From Lederbergia citrisecunda (GTDB lineage Bacteria; Bacillota; Bacilli; Bacillales; Bacillaceae_C), in assembly GCF_018343695.1 (NCBI RefSeq), contig NZ_JAGYPJ010000001.1:941001-1005000 (forward strand): a stretch of DNA of 64,000 bases, given 5' to 3'. Below, in pieces: positions 27,865 through 39,258 of the stretch (positions are counted from its first letter, which is position 1; every line of letters starts with the position of its first letter). The position numbers were made by a program, and so were the translations under genes. The notes under the pieces were generated by a model that made no database searches, was not told the origin of the DNA, and saw only the letters and a program-made list of their open reading frames with translations.

Positions 27865-27892
27865 TTGTAATAAAATGTATTATATTTATACT
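27865..27892 (+). promoter_or_regulatory. Weak candidate promoter upstream of uppS
   Basis: TTGTAA (27865-27870) and TATACT (27887-27892) with 16-bp spacing, about 100 bp upstream of uppS. The region is very AT-rich, so a chance match is possible, but uppS needs a new promoter after the frr terminator and the repeat. Confidence 0.35.
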
Positions 27893-27990
27893 TTCTGTAT
27901 CATTCTCTATCCAAACAGTAATATTTTATTTATAATAGGAATTATGGCTCTTTCGATTATAAGGAAGCAACTCTGATGGGGGATCCTTTC

Positions 27991-28788
27991 ATGTTAAATA
28001 TATTTAAATTATGGAAAAGTTCAAAAAAAACATTTTCAATAGATGAGAGAATAGAAAAAGCGTTAAAACAGCCAGTTCCAACTCATATTGCCATTATTAT
28101 GGACGGGAATGGCAGATGGGCAAAGAAAAGGGCTCTTCCCCGAATAGCAGGTCATCATGAAGGTATGAAAATCGTTCGGAAAATTACGATGTTGGCTAAT
28201 CGACTTAATATTGATACTCTAACACTTTACGCCTTTTCTACTGAAAATTGGAAACGACCTAAACAGGAAGTTGATTATTTAATGGGGTTACCTGAGGAAT
28301 TTCTTGGAAATTTCCTTCCAGAACTCATTGAAGAAAATGTAAAAGTTTGTATGATTGGCCATAATAATAGAATTCCAGAACATACAAGACGAGCAGTAGA
28401 AAAAGCAATACAGGAAACGTCGGCGAATACCGGTCTGAAATTGAATTTTGCATTGAATTATGGGGGCAGAGCAGAAATTCTTGAAGCAGTTAGAGACATT
28501 TCCAATGATGTAAAGAATGGAAAATTAATTGATAGTGATATTGATGATGAGTGCTTTTCTAAATATTTGATGACTCATGATTTACCTGATCCAGACCTAT
28601 TAATTCGAACTAGTGGAGAGCTACGCATTAGCAATTTTATGCTTTGGCAAATTGCATATTCGGAATTATGGTTTACAGACGTACTATGGCCAGATTTTAA
28701 AGAAACACATTTACTCGAGGCTGTTGAGGCATATCAGCGGCGTACAAGGCGATTTGGAGGAATACATAGCGAGGAGTCACAGAAATGA
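27991..28788 (+). CDS. uppS: Undecaprenyl diphosphate synthase
   Basis: Cis-prenyltransferase that makes the C55 lipid carrier for peptidoglycan and teichoic acid synthesis. The motif IIMDGNGRWAKKRALPRIAG places the catalytic Asp at residue 38, and DLLIRTSGELRISNFMLWQI is present near the C-terminus. An ATG at 27976 is possible, but the ATG at 27991 gives MLNIFKLWK, the same beginning as B. subtilis UppS, with GGGGGA as SD. 265 residues. It overlaps cdsA by ATGA. Confidence 0.97.
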   Translation: MLNIFKLWKSSKKTFSIDERIEKALKQPVPTHIAIIMDGNGRWAKKRALPRIAGHHEGMKIVRKITMLANRLNIDTLTLYAFSTENWKRPKQEVDYLMGLPEEFLGNFLPELIEENVKVCMIGHNNRIPEHTRRAVEKAIQETSANTGLKLNFALNYGGRAEILEAVRDISNDVKNGKLIDSDIDDECFSKYLMTHDLPDPDLLIRTSGELRISNFMLWQIAYSELWFTDVLWPDFKETHLLEAVEAYQRRTRRFGGIHSEESQK

Positions 28789-29570
28789 AACAACGAATCA
28801 TAACAGCAACAATTTTGATTGCGATATTTTTACCCATTGCCATTTTAGGTGGAATTCCTTTTTTATTTCTAGCATACATCATGGCATCAATTGGATTATA
28901 TGAGCTTTTTCATATGCGAAAGCTTTCAATTTTTTCCTTTCACGGTTTAATAGCCACTATTTTACTGTGGATTTTCTTATTACCTAATCATTATTTTGAC
29001 ATGATTAATATTACGGGCTTATCCAAAATTGAACTTGCATTTGCAGCCGTTTTACTATTTTTATCATATACGGTGATCGTCAAGAACCAGTTTACGTTTG
29101 ATGATGTCGGATTTATTCTATTATCCGTTTTATATATTGGCATCGGGTTCTTCTATTTTGTACAAATTCGTGAACAAGGACTTGTTTATCTTTTTTATGC
29201 ATTATTTGTTGTATGGGTAACAGATTCTGGAGCGTATTTTGTAGGAAGAAAATTTGGAAAGCATAAATTGTGGCCAGATATTAGTCCAAATAAAACAGTC
29301 GAAGGTTTTTTCGGCGGGATTGCGTCCGGATTAATTGTAGCTATTTTATTTATTTTCTTTTCCAACATTCAAATACCTTTTGGAAAATTACTAATCGTTA
29401 CGATTATTATTTCTATATTTGGGCAAATGGGCGATTTGGCTGAATCTGCATTGAAACGCCATTATGGGGTAAAGGATTCTGGAAACCTATTTCCTGGCCA
29501 TGGAGGCATTCTTGATCGCTGTGATAGCTGGTTATTTGTACTGCCTCTACTCCATTTTTTAATATTTTAG
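28785..29570 (+). CDS. cdsA: Phosphatidate cytidylyltransferase CdsA
   Basis: Polytopic membrane enzyme converting phosphatidic acid and CTP to CDP-diacylglycerol, the branch point of phospholipid synthesis. About seven membrane helices; the signature runs SALKRHYGVKDSGNLFPGHG then GGILDRCDS. In the family signature the residue between DR and D is usually Leu, Ile, Val, Met, Phe or Thr; here it is Cys246. 261 residues, slightly short. The TAG stop abuts a repeat element starting at 29570. Confidence 0.95.
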   Translation: MKQRIITATILIAIFLPIAILGGIPFLFLAYIMASIGLYELFHMRKLSIFSFHGLIATILLWIFLLPNHYFDMINITGLSKIELAFAAVLLFLSYTVIVKNQFTFDDVGFILLSVLYIGIGFFYFVQIREQGLVYLFYALFVVWVTDSGAYFVGRKFGKHKLWPDISPNKTVEGFFGGIASGLIVAILFIFFSNIQIPFGKLLIVTIIISIFGQMGDLAESALKRHYGVKDSGNLFPGHGGILDRCDSWLFVLPLLHFLIF

Positions 29571-29664
29571 GCTCTTTTCTTAAACATTGTTGCTTTTTTT
29601 TCTTAAGTTACATAGTAAGAATAAATTCGGAACTCAAACTTAGTCATTCCGCTTAGAAAAGAGC
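29570..29664 (+). repeat. MITE-like repeat directly after cdsA
   Basis: The 95-bp segment starts GGCTCTTTTCTTAAACATTG and ends CTTAGAAAAGAGC, giving terminal inverted repeats of at least 10 bases (GCTCTTTTCT / AGAAAAGAGC). The inner ACATTGTTG resembles the inner end of the GGCTTTGTTAA family. The first G is also the last base of the cdsA stop codon. Confidence 0.6.
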
Positions 29665-29703
29665 TGCGTACTTCATAAGAATCGCTAAACTCACCTTTTA
29701 AGG

Positions 29704-29729
29704 GTAAAAGCCGGCTTTTGGGCTTTTAC
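29704..29729 (+). other. Perfect 9-bp hairpin upstream of dxr
   Basis: GTAAAAGCC (29704-29712) and GGCTTTTAC (29721-29729) surround an 8-base loop. It is followed by an A-rich rather than T-rich run, so it is a poor terminator on the + strand; it may be a termination or regulatory structure for cdsA/dxr. Confidence 0.45.
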
Positions 29730-29797
29730 AAAAACAACAAACTTTACGAAGACAGCCATATTTTAATACAGATTGTATTCAGCAAGGAGCGGAAATA

Positions 29798-30943
29798 ATG
29801 AAATACATAAGTTTGCTTGGTGCAACAGGTTCGATTGGCATACAAACTCTTGATGTTATACGGAATAATCCAGAACAATTTAAACTAGTGGCAATTTCGG
29901 CGGGGAAAAATATAGAACTTGTAAGGAAAATTCTGCTTGAGTTTAAACCAGAATATGTTTCCGTACAATATAAGGAAGACTATGATAAGTTAAAAATAGA
30001 GTATCCACAAGGGTTTACTTTTGGGTATGGCTCAGAGGGATTAATGGAAGCGGCTGTGTATCATAAGTCCGATATACTCTTAAATTCGGTAATAGGAAGT
30101 GTAGGTCTGAACCCAACACTGGAAGCTATAAAAGAAAAAAAGACAATCGCTCTTGCCAATAAAGAAACGTTAGTGACAGCTGGACACCTTGTCATGACGC
30201 ATGCGAAAGAGAATAATGTTCCCATCATACCAGTCGATAGTGAGCATTCAGCTATTTATCAATGTTTGCAAGGGGAAAAACTGTCTAGCGTAAATAGGCT
30301 AATAATAACAGCATCTGGCGGGAGTTTTAGGGATTATAAACGTGAAGATCTTAAAAATGTTACATTAGAACAGGCGTTAAGTCATCCAAATTGGTCAATG
30401 GGCTCCAAAATTACGATAGATTCTGCTACAATGATGAACAAAGGGTTAGAAGTCATAGAAGCACACTGGCTCTTTGATAAACCATACGAAAAAATTGATG
30501 TTCTTTTACATCGTGAAAGCATTATCCATTCAATGGTTGAATATGATGACAGCAGTATAATAGCCCAATTGGGAACACCTGATATGAGAGTACCTATTCA
30601 ATACGCACTCACATATCCCGACAGATTCCATTTTCAGACAGAGAATCGTCTTGATTTAGCTAAAATTGGACAGCTTCATTTTGAGGAAATGGATTTTGAA
30701 AGGTTTAGATGTTTAGAATTTGCTTATGAGGCTGGAAAAAGAGGCGGAACATTGCCTACTGTTTTAAATGCAGCAAATGAAGTAGCTGTACATGCATTTC
30801 TTTCAGGTAAAATTTCTTTTCTATCAATCGAAGACTTGATTGAGAAGGCACTTGCTCGCCATACTACTATTAAAAACCCTGATCTCGAAACAATTCAAGA
30901 TGTTGATGCGGAAACTAGGGTTTATGTTAACTCACTTACTTAA
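29798..30943 (+). CDS. dxr: 1-deoxy-D-xylulose 5-phosphate reductoisomerase
   Basis: Second step of the MEP isoprenoid pathway, NADPH-dependent conversion of DXP to MEP; the products feed UppS just upstream. The NADPH-binding [14 protein letters not shown] is at residues ~8-21. The metal and substrate region has [20 protein letters not shown] and [10 protein letters not shown], and [13 protein letters not shown] follows. 381 residues, typical. SD AAGGAG. Confidence 0.98.
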   Translation: MKYISLLGATGSIGIQTLDVIRNNPEQFKLVAISAGKNIELVRKILLEFKPEYVSVQYKEDYDKLKIEYPQGFTFGYGSEGLMEAAVYHKSDILLNSVIGSVGLNPTLEAIKEKKTIALANKETLVTAGHLVMTHAKENNVPIIPVDSEHSAIYQCLQGEKLSSVNRLIITASGGSFRDYKREDLKNVTLEQALSHPNWSMGSKITIDSATMMNKGLEVIEAHWLFDKPYEKIDVLLHRESIIHSMVEYDDSSIIAQLGTPDMRVPIQYALTYPDRFHFQTENRLDLAKIGQLHFEEMDFERFRCLEFAYEAGKRGGTLPTVLNAANEVAVHAFLSGKISFLSIEDLIEKALARHTTIKNPDLETIQDVDAETRVYVNSLT

Positions 30944-30976
30944 CGAAGAGCATTTTTCTTAAAGGAGGTTGTGTAA

Positions 30977-32239
30977 ATGAATACCGTTATTTCCTTTATC
31001 ATTATATTTGGGGCTCTCGTATTTTTTCATGAGCTAGGGCATTTTATTTTTGCTAAGCGTTCAGGAATACTTGTAAGAGAGTTTGCAATTGGGTTTGGTC
31101 CGAAAATTTTTTCATACAAAAAAGGTGAAACGACCTATACAATAAGACTTTTACCTATTGGTGGGTTTGTAAGAATGGCCGGGGAAGATCCGGATATACC
31201 GGAAATAAAACCTGGACATCGGATCGCTATCCAGTTTGATCAAAGTGAAAAGATAAATAAAATTATCTTAACCGGTAAAAATCGCTATCCGAATGTAAAA
31301 ATGATTGAAGTTGAAAAGGCCGATTTAGAACATCGTCTTTTTATTCAAGGATATGAAGAAGGTGAAGAGGATCATCTTCAAAGATTTGACGTATCTCGTG
31401 AAGCGGTCGTTGTTGAAGATCAAGTTGAAACACAGATTGCGCCATGGGATCGCCAATTTGCTTCTAAAAAATTAAGCGCAAGAGCAATGACGATTTTTGC
31501 AGGTCCATTGTTTAACTTTATTTTGGCAATTGTGGCATTTACGATGATTGGTGTTATTCAAGGCGTACCGATAGAAGAGGCTAAGCTCGGTAAGGTGCTT
31601 TCAGATGGGGCAGCCCAAGAATCTGGCTTGAAACAAGGTGATCTTGTTTTAAGTATTGATGGCTCTGAAGTGAAGACTTTTACGGATATGACAACGATTG
31701 TTAGAGCGCATCCTGAAGAGGAGTTAGTTTTTACGGTTGATCGGGACGGTAAAACTTTGGACATCCCGGTAACTCCGAAACGATTTGTTGAAGAAGATAA
31801 AGAAATTGGTTTGATTGGTGTCCAATCTTATTTAGATAAATCTTTTTCAAAAGTAGCATTAAGCGGATTTGTCGAGACGTATCATTGGACAATAAAAATT
31901 TTCCAATTGCTCGGACAATTAGTCGTTGGCCAATTTTCTATTGATATGCTTTCTGGGCCGGTAGGGATATACAAGTCCACAGAAGAAGTTGCTAAAGCAG
32001 GGATTCTTTATTTAATGAAGTGGACTGGTCTTTTAAGCATTAATTTAGGTATTATGAACTTATTACCAATTCCAGCCCTTGACGGAGGTCGACTACTATT
32101 TTTTGGTGTAGAAGCTGTCAGAGGAAAGCCTATTGATCGCCATAAAGAAGGAATGGTTCATTTTATCGGCTTTGCCCTGTTGATGGTATTGATGATAGTA
32201 GTTACTTGGAACGATATTCAACGTTTTTTCATTAATTAA
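30977..32239 (+). CDS. rseP: Site-2 intramembrane metalloprotease RseP/RasP
   Basis: Zinc protease that cuts anti-sigma factors (RsiW) and remnant signal peptides inside the membrane. The HExxH motif is His18-Glu19...His22 in [10 protein letters not shown], a PDZ domain lies at about 190-275, and the third zinc ligand is Asp369 in [11 protein letters not shown]. 420 residues. SD AAAGGAGG at 30960-30967. Same order as in B. subtilis (dxr-rasP-proS). Confidence 0.97.
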   Translation: MNTVISFIIIFGALVFFHELGHFIFAKRSGILVREFAIGFGPKIFSYKKGETTYTIRLLPIGGFVRMAGEDPDIPEIKPGHRIAIQFDQSEKINKIILTGKNRYPNVKMIEVEKADLEHRLFIQGYEEGEEDHLQRFDVSREAVVVEDQVETQIAPWDRQFASKKLSARAMTIFAGPLFNFILAIVAFTMIGVIQGVPIEEAKLGKVLSDGAAQESGLKQGDLVLSIDGSEVKTFTDMTTIVRAHPEEELVFTVDRDGKTLDIPVTPKRFVEEDKEIGLIGVQSYLDKSFSKVALSGFVETYHWTIKIFQLLGQLVVGQFSIDMLSGPVGIYKSTEEVAKAGILYLMKWTGLLSINLGIMNLLPIPALDGGRLLFFGVEAVRGKPIDRHKEGMVHFIGFALLMVLMIVVTWNDIQRFFIN

Positions 32240-32271
32240 ACATTGTAGTAATAAAAGATGGGGTGCTAAGT

Positions 32272-33972
32272 TTGAGACAAAGTATGACATTAATTCCTAC
32301 TCTTCGTGAGGTACCAGCTGATGCTGATATTAAAAGTCATCAGCTCCTCCTTAGAGCGGGCTTCATAAGACAAATTGCAAGCGGAGTCTATTCATATATG
32401 CCACTTGCGAAAAGAGCATTGGATAAAATTGAAAAAATTATCCGAGAAGAAATGGAAAATGCTGGGGCAGCTGAACTACTAATGCCCGCATTACAACCAG
32501 CTGAGTTATGGCAGGAGTCTGGACGTTGGTTCACATATGGCGATGAATTAATGCGTATGCATGATCGCCATGGACGGGATTTCGCATTAGGAGCAACTCA
32601 TGAGGAAGTAATTACGAGTCTTGTAAATGACGATGTACAATCGTACAAGCGACTTCCACTTACCCTTTTTCAAATTCAGACAAAGTTTAGAGATGAAAAA
32701 CGACCAAGATTCGGTTTATTACGTGGACGTGAGTTTATTATGAAGGATGCGTACTCCTTTCACACTTCTGCTGAAAGCTTGGATGAAGTTTATAATAAAA
32801 TGTATACTGCATATATGAATATTTTCACTAGATGCGGTCTAGACTTCAGAGCCGTTCTAGCAGATTCAGGAGCAATTGGTGGTAAGGATACTCAGGAATT
32901 CATGGTTTTATCAGAAATAGGTGAAGATACAATTGCTTATTCTGATACTTCTGACTATGCTGCTAATATTGAAATGGCTGAATGTGTTGTCGATTATGAG
33001 AAGTCAACTGAGGACGAGAAAAAATTAGAAAAAATCGCGACTCCAAACCAAAAAACGATTGCAGAAGTGTCTTCATTTTTTAATATAGAACCTCAAAAAT
33101 GCATTAAGTCATTAGTATTTAAAGTAGATGACGAGCCTATCATGATACTTGTTCGCGGAGATCATGATGTCAATGACATTAAAGTCAAAAATGTATTGAA
33201 TGCAAAAACTGTTGAACTTTGCGATCAAGAGGAAACGGAACATATTTTAGGCTGTCCTACTGGTTCACTAGGTCCTGTTGGTGTGACTGGAAAGTTGAAG
33301 GTATACGCAGATCATGCGGTTAAAGCTTTAGTCAATGCCGTTTGCGGTGCCAATGCTGATGGTTTCCATTTCGTTAATGTGAATCCTGGAAGGGATTTTG
33401 AGGTTGAAAACTACGCCGATTTCAGATTTATTATGGAAGGTGATCCTTCTCCAGACGGAAAAGGAATAATACGTTTTGCCCGCGGTATAGAAGTGGGACA
33501 TATTTTTAAACTAGGAACAACTTATAGTGAAGCAATGGATGCTAATTATTTAGATGAAAATGGACGAGCTCAAAACTATATTATGGGTTGTTACGGTATC
33601 GGTGTTTCTCGTACATTATCTGCGATTGCCGAACAATTTAATGATGAAAATGGACTTGTATGGCCAAATAATATTGCTCCATATCATATCCATGTGATTC
33701 CGGTAAATATGAAAGATCAAGACCAGGTTGACTTAGCTGGAGAACTATATGACTTATGTAAAACAAATCGATATGATGTTTTATTAGATGATCGTTCTGA
33801 AAGACCTGGTGTGAAATTCAAAGATTCTGATTTAATCGGTCTTCCAATCCGAGTTACGGTTGGCAAAAGGGCTAATGAAGGTATTGTTGAAGTGAAAGTT
33901 AGAAAAACGGGCGAATCATTTGAAGTGGATAAAGCAGAGTTGTTACCACTGATTAACAATTTATTGAAATAA
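32272..33972 (+). CDS. proS: Prolyl-tRNA synthetase (bacterial type, with editing domain)
   Basis: Charges tRNA-Pro. Class II motifs are visible: motif 1 around [12 protein letters not shown], motif 2 [20 protein letters not shown] and motif 3 in [14 protein letters not shown]. The INS editing domain lies between about 225 and 385. A GTG at 32263 is in frame, but GGGGTG (32260-32265) serves the TTG at 32272, giving [19 protein letters not shown] like B. subtilis ProS. 566 residues. Confidence 0.97.
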   Translation: MRQSMTLIPTLREVPADADIKSHQLLLRAGFIRQIASGVYSYMPLAKRALDKIEKIIREEMENAGAAELLMPALQPAELWQESGRWFTYGDELMRMHDRHGRDFALGATHEEVITSLVNDDVQSYKRLPLTLFQIQTKFRDEKRPRFGLLRGREFIMKDAYSFHTSAESLDEVYNKMYTAYMNIFTRCGLDFRAVLADSGAIGGKDTQEFMVLSEIGEDTIAYSDTSDYAANIEMAECVVDYEKSTEDEKKLEKIATPNQKTIAEVSSFFNIEPQKCIKSLVFKVDDEPIMILVRGDHDVNDIKVKNVLNAKTVELCDQEETEHILGCPTGSLGPVGVTGKLKVYADHAVKALVNAVCGANADGFHFVNVNPGRDFEVENYADFRFIMEGDPSPDGKGIIRFARGIEVGHIFKLGTTYSEAMDANYLDENGRAQNYIMGCYGIGVSRTLSAIAEQFNDENGLVWPNNIAPYHIHVIPVNMKDQDQVDLAGELYDLCKTNRYDVLLDDRSERPGVKFKDSDLIGLPIRVTVGKRANEGIVEVKVRKTGESFEVDKAELLPLINNLLK

Positions 33973-34006
33973 TAGGCATTGTAATAGTCTTAACATGCGG
34001 ATAAAT

Positions 34007-34052
34007 GGATTGTAGCGGAAAGCGAGTGGCTGCAGGAAAATCTACTTACAAG
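34007..34052 (+). repeat. Fragment of a dispersed repeat upstream of polC
   Basis: ATTGTAGCGGAAAGCGAGTG followed by GCTGCAGGAAAATCTAC recalls the end of the GGAGCGGAAATCAA repeat family seen elsewhere in the window. It is translatable in frame with polC, which extends the open frame upstream to 34005, but this is not part of the protein. Confidence 0.35.
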
Positions 34053-34075
34053 TATACAAAGTCAAATAATAAAAA

Positions 34076-34100
34076 AAGGTACCTATTTAGGTACCTTCCT
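34076..34100 (+). terminator. Hairpin between proS and polC
   Basis: AAGGTACCTA (34076-34085) and TAGGTACCTT (34088-34097) form a 10-base perfect inverted repeat, preceded by seven A and followed by CCTTTAT. It could terminate proS transcripts on this strand, weakly because the T run is short. It ends only a few bases before the polC SD. Confidence 0.5.
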
Positions 34101-34121
34101 TTATGGGAGGCAGATGTGGCA

Positions 34122-37100
34122 ATGAATCCCGCCGAAAAAAAAGAGAGATTTCAGTTGCTTCTGCAACAACTTGGTTTAACGGATGATGCGTTTACTCAAT
34201 ATTTTTATAATGCAGAAATAACAAAGCTTACAATTGATCGATCAATAAAGCAATGGCATTTTTCCTTCACGTTTGAAAAAATCATTCCGCATAATGTGTT
34301 TTCTACATTTTCTAATCATCTTCAAAAATCTTTTCAACATATTGCTTCTGTTAGTTTTGTGGTTGAAGCAAAGGACTCGGTTCCTACAGAAGAACTTATA
34401 CTAGATTATTGGAATGGATGCGTAAAGGAAATAGACGGCATTTCTCCAATGCTATTAACTTTATTAAACGAACAATCTCCTAAAATTAATGGGAATAAAA
34501 TGATCATCGGTACTCGAAATCATACGGAAGCAGAGACGTTAAAAGCGAAATATGGTGGATTAATCCTTGATATTTATAAGAGTTTCGGCTTTCCTTTACT
34601 CCAATTCGATACTGAAGTAAATGATGAGCAACAATCAGAAGATGTACAAAGGATTATCGAGGCCAACAGAAAAGAAGATGAGGAAAGGGCTAGGCAAGCT
34701 GTAGTTGATATGCAACGTACAGATGCAGAAAAAGAAAAAAATAACGGTGAATTCGTTGGACCACTTATGATTGGTCTCACCATTAAAAACGATGAAGATA
34801 TTAAAAAGATTGAAGACATTATCGATGAAGAAAGAAGAATTGCGGTACAAGGGTATATTTTTGATGCGGAAATAAGAGAATTGCGAAGTGGTCGATCATT
34901 ATTAACTTTTAAGATGACCGACTATACGGATTCCATTTTAGTAAAAATGTTTTCAAGAGATAAAGAAGATGTAGAAATGCTAAACATGGTTAAAAAAGGA
35001 ATGTGGGTAAAAGTACGAGGAAGCGTACAAAATGATACATTTGTTCGAGACCTAGTCATGATTGCTAATGATATAAATGAGGTAAAACCAAAAACACGAT
35101 TAGATTTGGCGAAAGATGGATCTAAACGTGTAGAATTGCATCTTCATTCTCCGATGAGTCAAATGGATGCTGTAACCTCTATTTCCAGCTACGTCGCTCA
35201 AGCAAAAAAATGGGGACATAAAGCGATCGCAATTACGGATCATGCAGTTGTGCAATCTTTTCCAGAAGCTTATAGTGCAGGCAAAAAGAATGATATTAAA
35301 ATACTTTATGGATTAGAGGCTAACTTAATCGATGATGGGGTGCCAATTGCCTATAATAGTGACCACCGACTTCTCGATACTGCCGAATATATTGTGTTTG
35401 ACGTTGAAACAACGGGTTTATCTGCCATTTACGACACGATTATAGAACTTGCAGCGGTGAAAATTAGAAATGGTGAAGTAGTAGATAAATTTGAAAGCTT
35501 TGCAAATCCACACCATCCTCTTTCTGCGACAACGATTGAATTGACAGGAATTACAGATGATATGGTTAAGGATGCGCCAGAAGTAGAGGACATGCTTCAG
35601 AAATTTTATGAATGGTCCGAAGATGCCATATATGTAGCTCATAATGCAACGTTTGATATGGGTTTTTTAAACACTGGTTTCCAAAAAATCGGAGTTGGAA
35701 AATCTAAGAATCCTGTTATAGATACATTAGAGCTTGCTAGATTTCTATTTCCTGAATTTAAGAACCATCGTTTAAATACGCTGGCTAAAAAGTTCGATAT
35801 TGAATTGACCCAGCATCACCGAGCTATTTATGATGCGGAAGCTACAGGATTTTTATTTTTAAAAATGCTAAAGGACGCCAAAGAAAAAGGCATAGAATAT
35901 CATGATCAATTTAATGATTATATGGGTGAAGGAGATGCTTATAAGCGAGCAAGACCAAGCCACTGTATTTTGCTAGCAAAAAATGAAATAGGATTGAAAA
36001 ATATATTTAAGCTTGTATCTATTTCACACTTAAACTACATTTATCGAATTCCTAGAATTCCTAGATCTGTACTTGAAAAACATCGAGAGGGAATCCTTGT
36101 TGGTTCTGGCTGTGATAAAGGGGAAGTATTTGAAGCGATGATGCAAAAGGGGCAAGCTGAAGCTGAAAAAGCAGCTGCTTTTTATGATTATCTTGAAGTT
36201 CATCCTAAATCTGTATACGCCCCATTGATTGAAATGGAACTTGTTAGAAATGAAAAGGATTTAGAGGATATTATTAAGAATATCGTCAACATGGGAGAGA
36301 AGTTGAGTTTACCAGTCGTTGCTACTGGAAATGTACATTATTTGAACGAAGAAGATAAAATCTATCGTAAGATCTTAATTTCCTCTCAAGGTGGAGCAAA
36401 TCCATTAAATAGGCATGAATTGCCTGACGTCCACTTTAGAACGACAAACGAGATGCTTTCTGAATTTGCCTTTTTAGGAAAAGACCTGGCACAAAAGATT
36501 GTTGTCGATAACTCAATTTTAGTAGCAGATATGATTGAAAGCATTAAACCTATAAAAGACGATCTCTATACTCCGAAAATTGAAGGCGCTGAAGATGAAA
36601 TACGGACAATGAGCTATGAGAGAGCAAAGAGCATTTATGGAGATCCACTTCCTGAAATTATAGAAGCAAGATTAGAAAAAGAATTAAAAAGTATTATCGG
36701 GCACGGATTTGCCGTTATTTATCTCATATCGCATAAGCTTGTAAAAAAATCTTTGGATGATGGATATTTAGTTGGTTCTCGAGGATCAGTTGGATCATCC
36801 TTCGTTGCAACAATGACTGAAATAACAGAAGTAAATCCAATGCCGCCACATTATGTCTGTCCAAATTGTAAGCACTCAGAGTTTTTTGATGATGGAACGG
36901 TTGGTTCAGGATTTGATTTGCCTGATAAAGATTGCCCACAATGTGAAACGGCCTACAAAAAAGACGGTCACGATATTCCATTTGAAACTTTTCTTGGCTT
37001 TAAGGGAGATAAAGTACCGGATATTGATTTGAACTTTTCCGGTGAATATCAGCCTCATGCACATAACTATACTAAGGTTCTATTTGGAGAAGACTATGTG

Positions 37101-38438
37101 TATCGTGCTGGAACAATTGGAACAGTCGCGGAAAAAACGGCTTTTGGCTATGTGAAAGGATATGCACAAGATAATAATCTACATTTAAGAAATGCTGAAA
37201 TAGATCGCTTAGTACAAGGATGTACAGGTGTTAAAAGAACAACAGGTCAGCACCCGGGTGGGATTATAGTTGTTCCAGATGATATGGAAATTTTTGACTT
37301 TAGCCCAATTCAGTTTCCTGCTGACGATAAAGAGTCGGAGTGGAAAACGACTCATTTTGATTTTCATTCCATCCATGATAATTTATTAAAACTTGATATT
37401 CTTGGTCACGATGATCCGACTGTTATTAGAATGCTACAAGATTTAAGCGGAATTGATCCTAAAACAATTCCAACAGATGACTCTGAAGTTATGAAAATAT
37501 TTAGCGGTACAGAATCTCTTGGTGTAACTGAGGAACAAATTATGTGTAAAACGGGGACACTTGGTATACCTGAATTCGGTACTCGTTTTGTGCGCCAAAT
37601 GCTTGAAGATACTAAGCCGACTACTTTTTCGGAGCTTGTGCAAATATCTGGACTGTCGCATGGTACGGATGTATGGCTTGGAAATGCTCAAGAACTTATT
37701 CATAACAAAATTTGTACTTTGCCAGAAGTTATCGGCTGCCGTGACGATATAATGGTTTATTTAATATACCAAGGACTTGAACCTTCACTTGCGTTTAAAA
37801 TTATGGAATCCGTTCGTAAAGGAAAAGGTCTAACTCCTGAATGGGAAGATGAGATGAGGAAAAATACTGTTCCCGAATGGTATATCGACTCATGTAAAAA
37901 AATTAAATATATGTTTCCAAAGGCGCACGCAGCTGCCTATGTATTAATGGCTGTAAGGATTGCCTACTTTAAAGTACACCATCCATTGTATTACTACGCC
38001 GCTTATTTCACTGTAAGGGCAGAAGATTTTGATTTGGAAGCTATGGTTAGAGGCTCGCAAACGATTCGAGCAAGAATAGAGGAAATCAATGCGAAAGGCT
38101 TGGACGCATTGCCGAAAGAGAAAAGTTTACTTACAGTGTTAGAGCTTGCGCTGGAAATGTGTGAAAGGAATTTTAAATTCATGCGTGTTGATCTTTATCG
38201 TTCAAGCGCAACGCAATTTATTATCGATGGAGATGCTTTAATACCTCCATTCAATTCAATACCAGGACTCGGAACTAACGCAGCATTGAATATCGTAAAA
38301 GCAAGAGAAAATGGTGAATTCCTATCAAAAGAAGATTTACAGCAAAGAGGCAAGGTTTCAAAGACCATTATTGAATACTTAGATAAGCATGGTTGTCTTG
38401 AATCTTTACCTGAACAAAATCAACTATCGTTGTTCTAG
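34122..38438 (+). CDS. polC: DNA polymerase III alpha subunit PolC (with proofreading exonuclease)
   Basis: Main replicative polymerase of low-GC Gram-positives. Domains in order: N-terminal domain; OB fold (~240-320); PHP part 1 ([19 protein letters not shown]); DEDD exonuclease (~424-590, [20 protein letters not shown]); PHP part 2; Zn-binding CPNC...CPQC (~912-950); palm with [12 protein letters not shown] (~965-975); and [13 protein letters not shown]. The ATG at 34122 follows GGGAGG (34105-34110) and gives 1438 residues (B. subtilis 1437); GTG at 34116 is the alternative. The open frame from 34005 runs through repeat DNA. Confidence 0.97.
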   Translation: MNPAEKKERFQLLLQQLGLTDDAFTQYFYNAEITKLTIDRSIKQWHFSFTFEKIIPHNVFSTFSNHLQKSFQHIASVSFVVEAKDSVPTEELILDYWNGCVKEIDGISPMLLTLLNEQSPKINGNKMIIGTRNHTEAETLKAKYGGLILDIYKSFGFPLLQFDTEVNDEQQSEDVQRIIEANRKEDEERARQAVVDMQRTDAEKEKNNGEFVGPLMIGLTIKNDEDIKKIEDIIDEERRIAVQGYIFDAEIRELRSGRSLLTFKMTDYTDSILVKMFSRDKEDVEMLNMVKKGMWVKVRGSVQNDTFVRDLVMIANDINEVKPKTRLDLAKDGSKRVELHLHSPMSQMDAVTSISSYVAQAKKWGHKAIAITDHAVVQSFPEAYSAGKKNDIKILYGLEANLIDDGVPIAYNSDHRLLDTAEYIVFDVETTGLSAIYDTIIELAAVKIRNGEVVDKFESFANPHHPLSATTIELTGITDDMVKDAPEVEDMLQKFYEWSEDAIYVAHNATFDMGFLNTGFQKIGVGKSKNPVIDTLELARFLFPEFKNHRLNTLAKKFDIELTQHHRAIYDAEATGFLFLKMLKDAKEKGIEYHDQFNDYMGEGDAYKRARPSHCILLAKNEIGLKNIFKLVSISHLNYIYRIPRIPRSVLEKHREGILVGSGCDKGEVFEAMMQKGQAEAEKAAAFYDYLEVHPKSVYAPLIEMELVRNEKDLEDIIKNIVNMGEKLSLPVVATGNVHYLNEEDKIYRKILISSQGGANPLNRHELPDVHFRTTNEMLSEFAFLGKDLAQKIVVDNSILVADMIESIKPIKDDLYTPKIEGAEDEIRTMSYERAKSIYGDPLPEIIEARLEKELKSIIGHGFAVIYLISHKLVKKSLDDGYLVGSRGSVGSSFVATMTEITEVNPMPPHYVCPNCKHSEFFDDGTVGSGFDLPDKDCPQCETAYKKDGHDIPFETFLGFKGDKVPDIDLNFSGEYQPHAHNYTKVLFGEDYVYRAGTIGTVAEKTAFGYVKGYAQDNNLHLRNAEIDRLVQGCTGVKRTTGQHPGGIIVVPDDMEIFDFSPIQFPADDKESEWKTTHFDFHSIHDNLLKLDILGHDDPTVIRMLQDLSGIDPKTIPTDDSEVMKIFSGTESLGVTEEQIMCKTGTLGIPEFGTRFVRQMLEDTKPTTFSELVQISGLSHGTDVWLGNAQELIHNKICTLPEVIGCRDDIMVYLIYQGLEPSLAFKIMESVRKGKGLTPEWEDEMRKNTVPEWYIDSCKKIKYMFPKAHAAAYVLMAVRIAYFKVHHPLYYYAAYFTVRAEDFDLEAMVRGSQTIRARIEEINAKGLDALPKEKSLLTVLELALEMCERNFKFMRVDLYRSSATQFIIDGDALIPPFNSIPGLGTNAALNIVKARENGEFLSKEDLQQRGKVSKTIIEYLDKHGCLESLPEQNQLSLF

Positions 38439-38574
38439 CGCTTTCTTATCATTTGCATATATATAATGGATATGGTATATTTTTAATGGAAATACTATGA
38501 ATAACTCTCTGTTGACAAAAAGAGTGGGCGCCCCCCACTCTTTCGTATTGTTCCGGATAGTCTAAAGAAAGCGC
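38437..38574. repeat. 138-bp segment bounded by inverted repeats after polC
   Basis: AGCGCTTTCTT at 38437-38447 and AAGAAAGCGC at 38565-38574 are perfect inverted copies that frame the polC-rimP gap, starting in the polC stop codon region. Inside lies a terminator-like hairpin. It could be a small mobile element or a large RNA stem; only this one copy is seen. Confidence 0.4.
38517..38545 (+). terminator. Terminator-like hairpin after polC
   Basis: AAAGAGTGGG faces CCCACTCTTT (38534-38543) around a C/G loop. The stem is strong and flanked by A on the left and a short T run on the right, so it may terminate in both directions. It ends the proS-polC unit. Confidence 0.75.
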
Positions 38575-38659
38575 AATAACCATGCTAATTAACGCAGTAT
38601 TGCTAATCGATTTCAAGCCCAAAAATGAAAACTATTGAAACTCTCATATGGAGGTCATT

Positions 38660-39127
38660 ATGAGTAAGGTAACAGAAATCGTTGAAGATCTCGTAAATCC
38701 TATCTTAGAAGATATGAAGCTTGACCTTGTCGATATTGAATATGTAAAAGAAGGAAAAAACTGGTTTCTCCGCATATTTCTTGATAAGGAAAATGGTATA
38801 GACATTGAAGAATGCGGTATTGTAAGTGAAAGACTAAGTGTAATTCTAGATGACATCGATCCAATACCTCATAATTATTTTTTGGAAGTATCTTCACCAG
38901 GTGCAGAACGACCATTGAAAAAAGAGTCTGATTTCGAATCTTCAGTCGGTAAAAACATTCATATTAAAACATATGAACCAATCGATGGTGAAAAGATATT
39001 TGAAGGGAAGCTCATTAATTTTAATGGGGAAACAATCATACTTGAGATGAAAATCAAAACACGTGTTAAAACGATTGAAATTCCATTTGAAAAAGTTGCT
39101 AAAGCTAGATTGGCCGTTGTTTTTTAA
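38660..39127 (+). CDS. rimP: Ribosome maturation factor RimP
   Basis: Needed for maturation of the 30S subunit. The typical [19 protein letters not shown] (residues ~20-38) and [16 protein letters not shown] are present, with an SH3-like C-terminal domain. An in-frame ATG at 38648 overlaps the SD GGAGG (38650-38654); the ATG at 38660 ([12 protein letters not shown]) is the real start and gives 155 residues. First gene of the rimP-nusA-rnpM-ylxQ-infB cluster. Confidence 0.96.
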   Translation: MSKVTEIVEDLVNPILEDMKLDLVDIEYVKEGKNWFLRIFLDKENGIDIEECGIVSERLSVILDDIDPIPHNYFLEVSSPGAERPLKKESDFESSVGKNIHIKTYEPIDGEKIFEGKLINFNGETIILEMKIKTRVKTIEIPFEKVAKARLAVVF

Positions 39128-39133
39128 AAAATG

Positions 39134-39195
39134 ACTTTGTTAAAGTGTATATTGAATTTTACCACAATGGAATCTACATACAAGATTAACAGAGC
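39134..39195 (+). repeat. Degenerate MITE-like repeat between rimP and nusA
   Basis: ACTTTGTTAAAG at 39134-39145 and GATTAACAGAGC at about 39184-39195 are imperfect inverted copies of the GGCTTTGTTAA ends seen at 26090 and 44242, and the inner ATATTGAATTTT resembles the inner core. A decayed copy is the likeliest explanation. The 131-bp gap has nothing else except the nusA SD. Confidence 0.45.
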
Positions 39196-39258
39196 ATAAA
39201 AAAATTTATGTTTGAATCATACAAAGGTAAAAAGTGAATTAAAGGGGATGACCATTAA

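Noticed and set aside
29500-29570. Frameshift or truncation of cdsA
   Set aside because: The signature is complete and the protein ends within a few residues of the usual length; the repeat starts after the stop. Kept only as a note on the Cys substitution.
34005-34121. 39-codon N-terminal extension of PolC
   Set aside because: It crosses a repeat fragment and a hairpin, and the SD at 34105-34110 serves the ATG at 34122 (or GTG 34116), which matches the family start.
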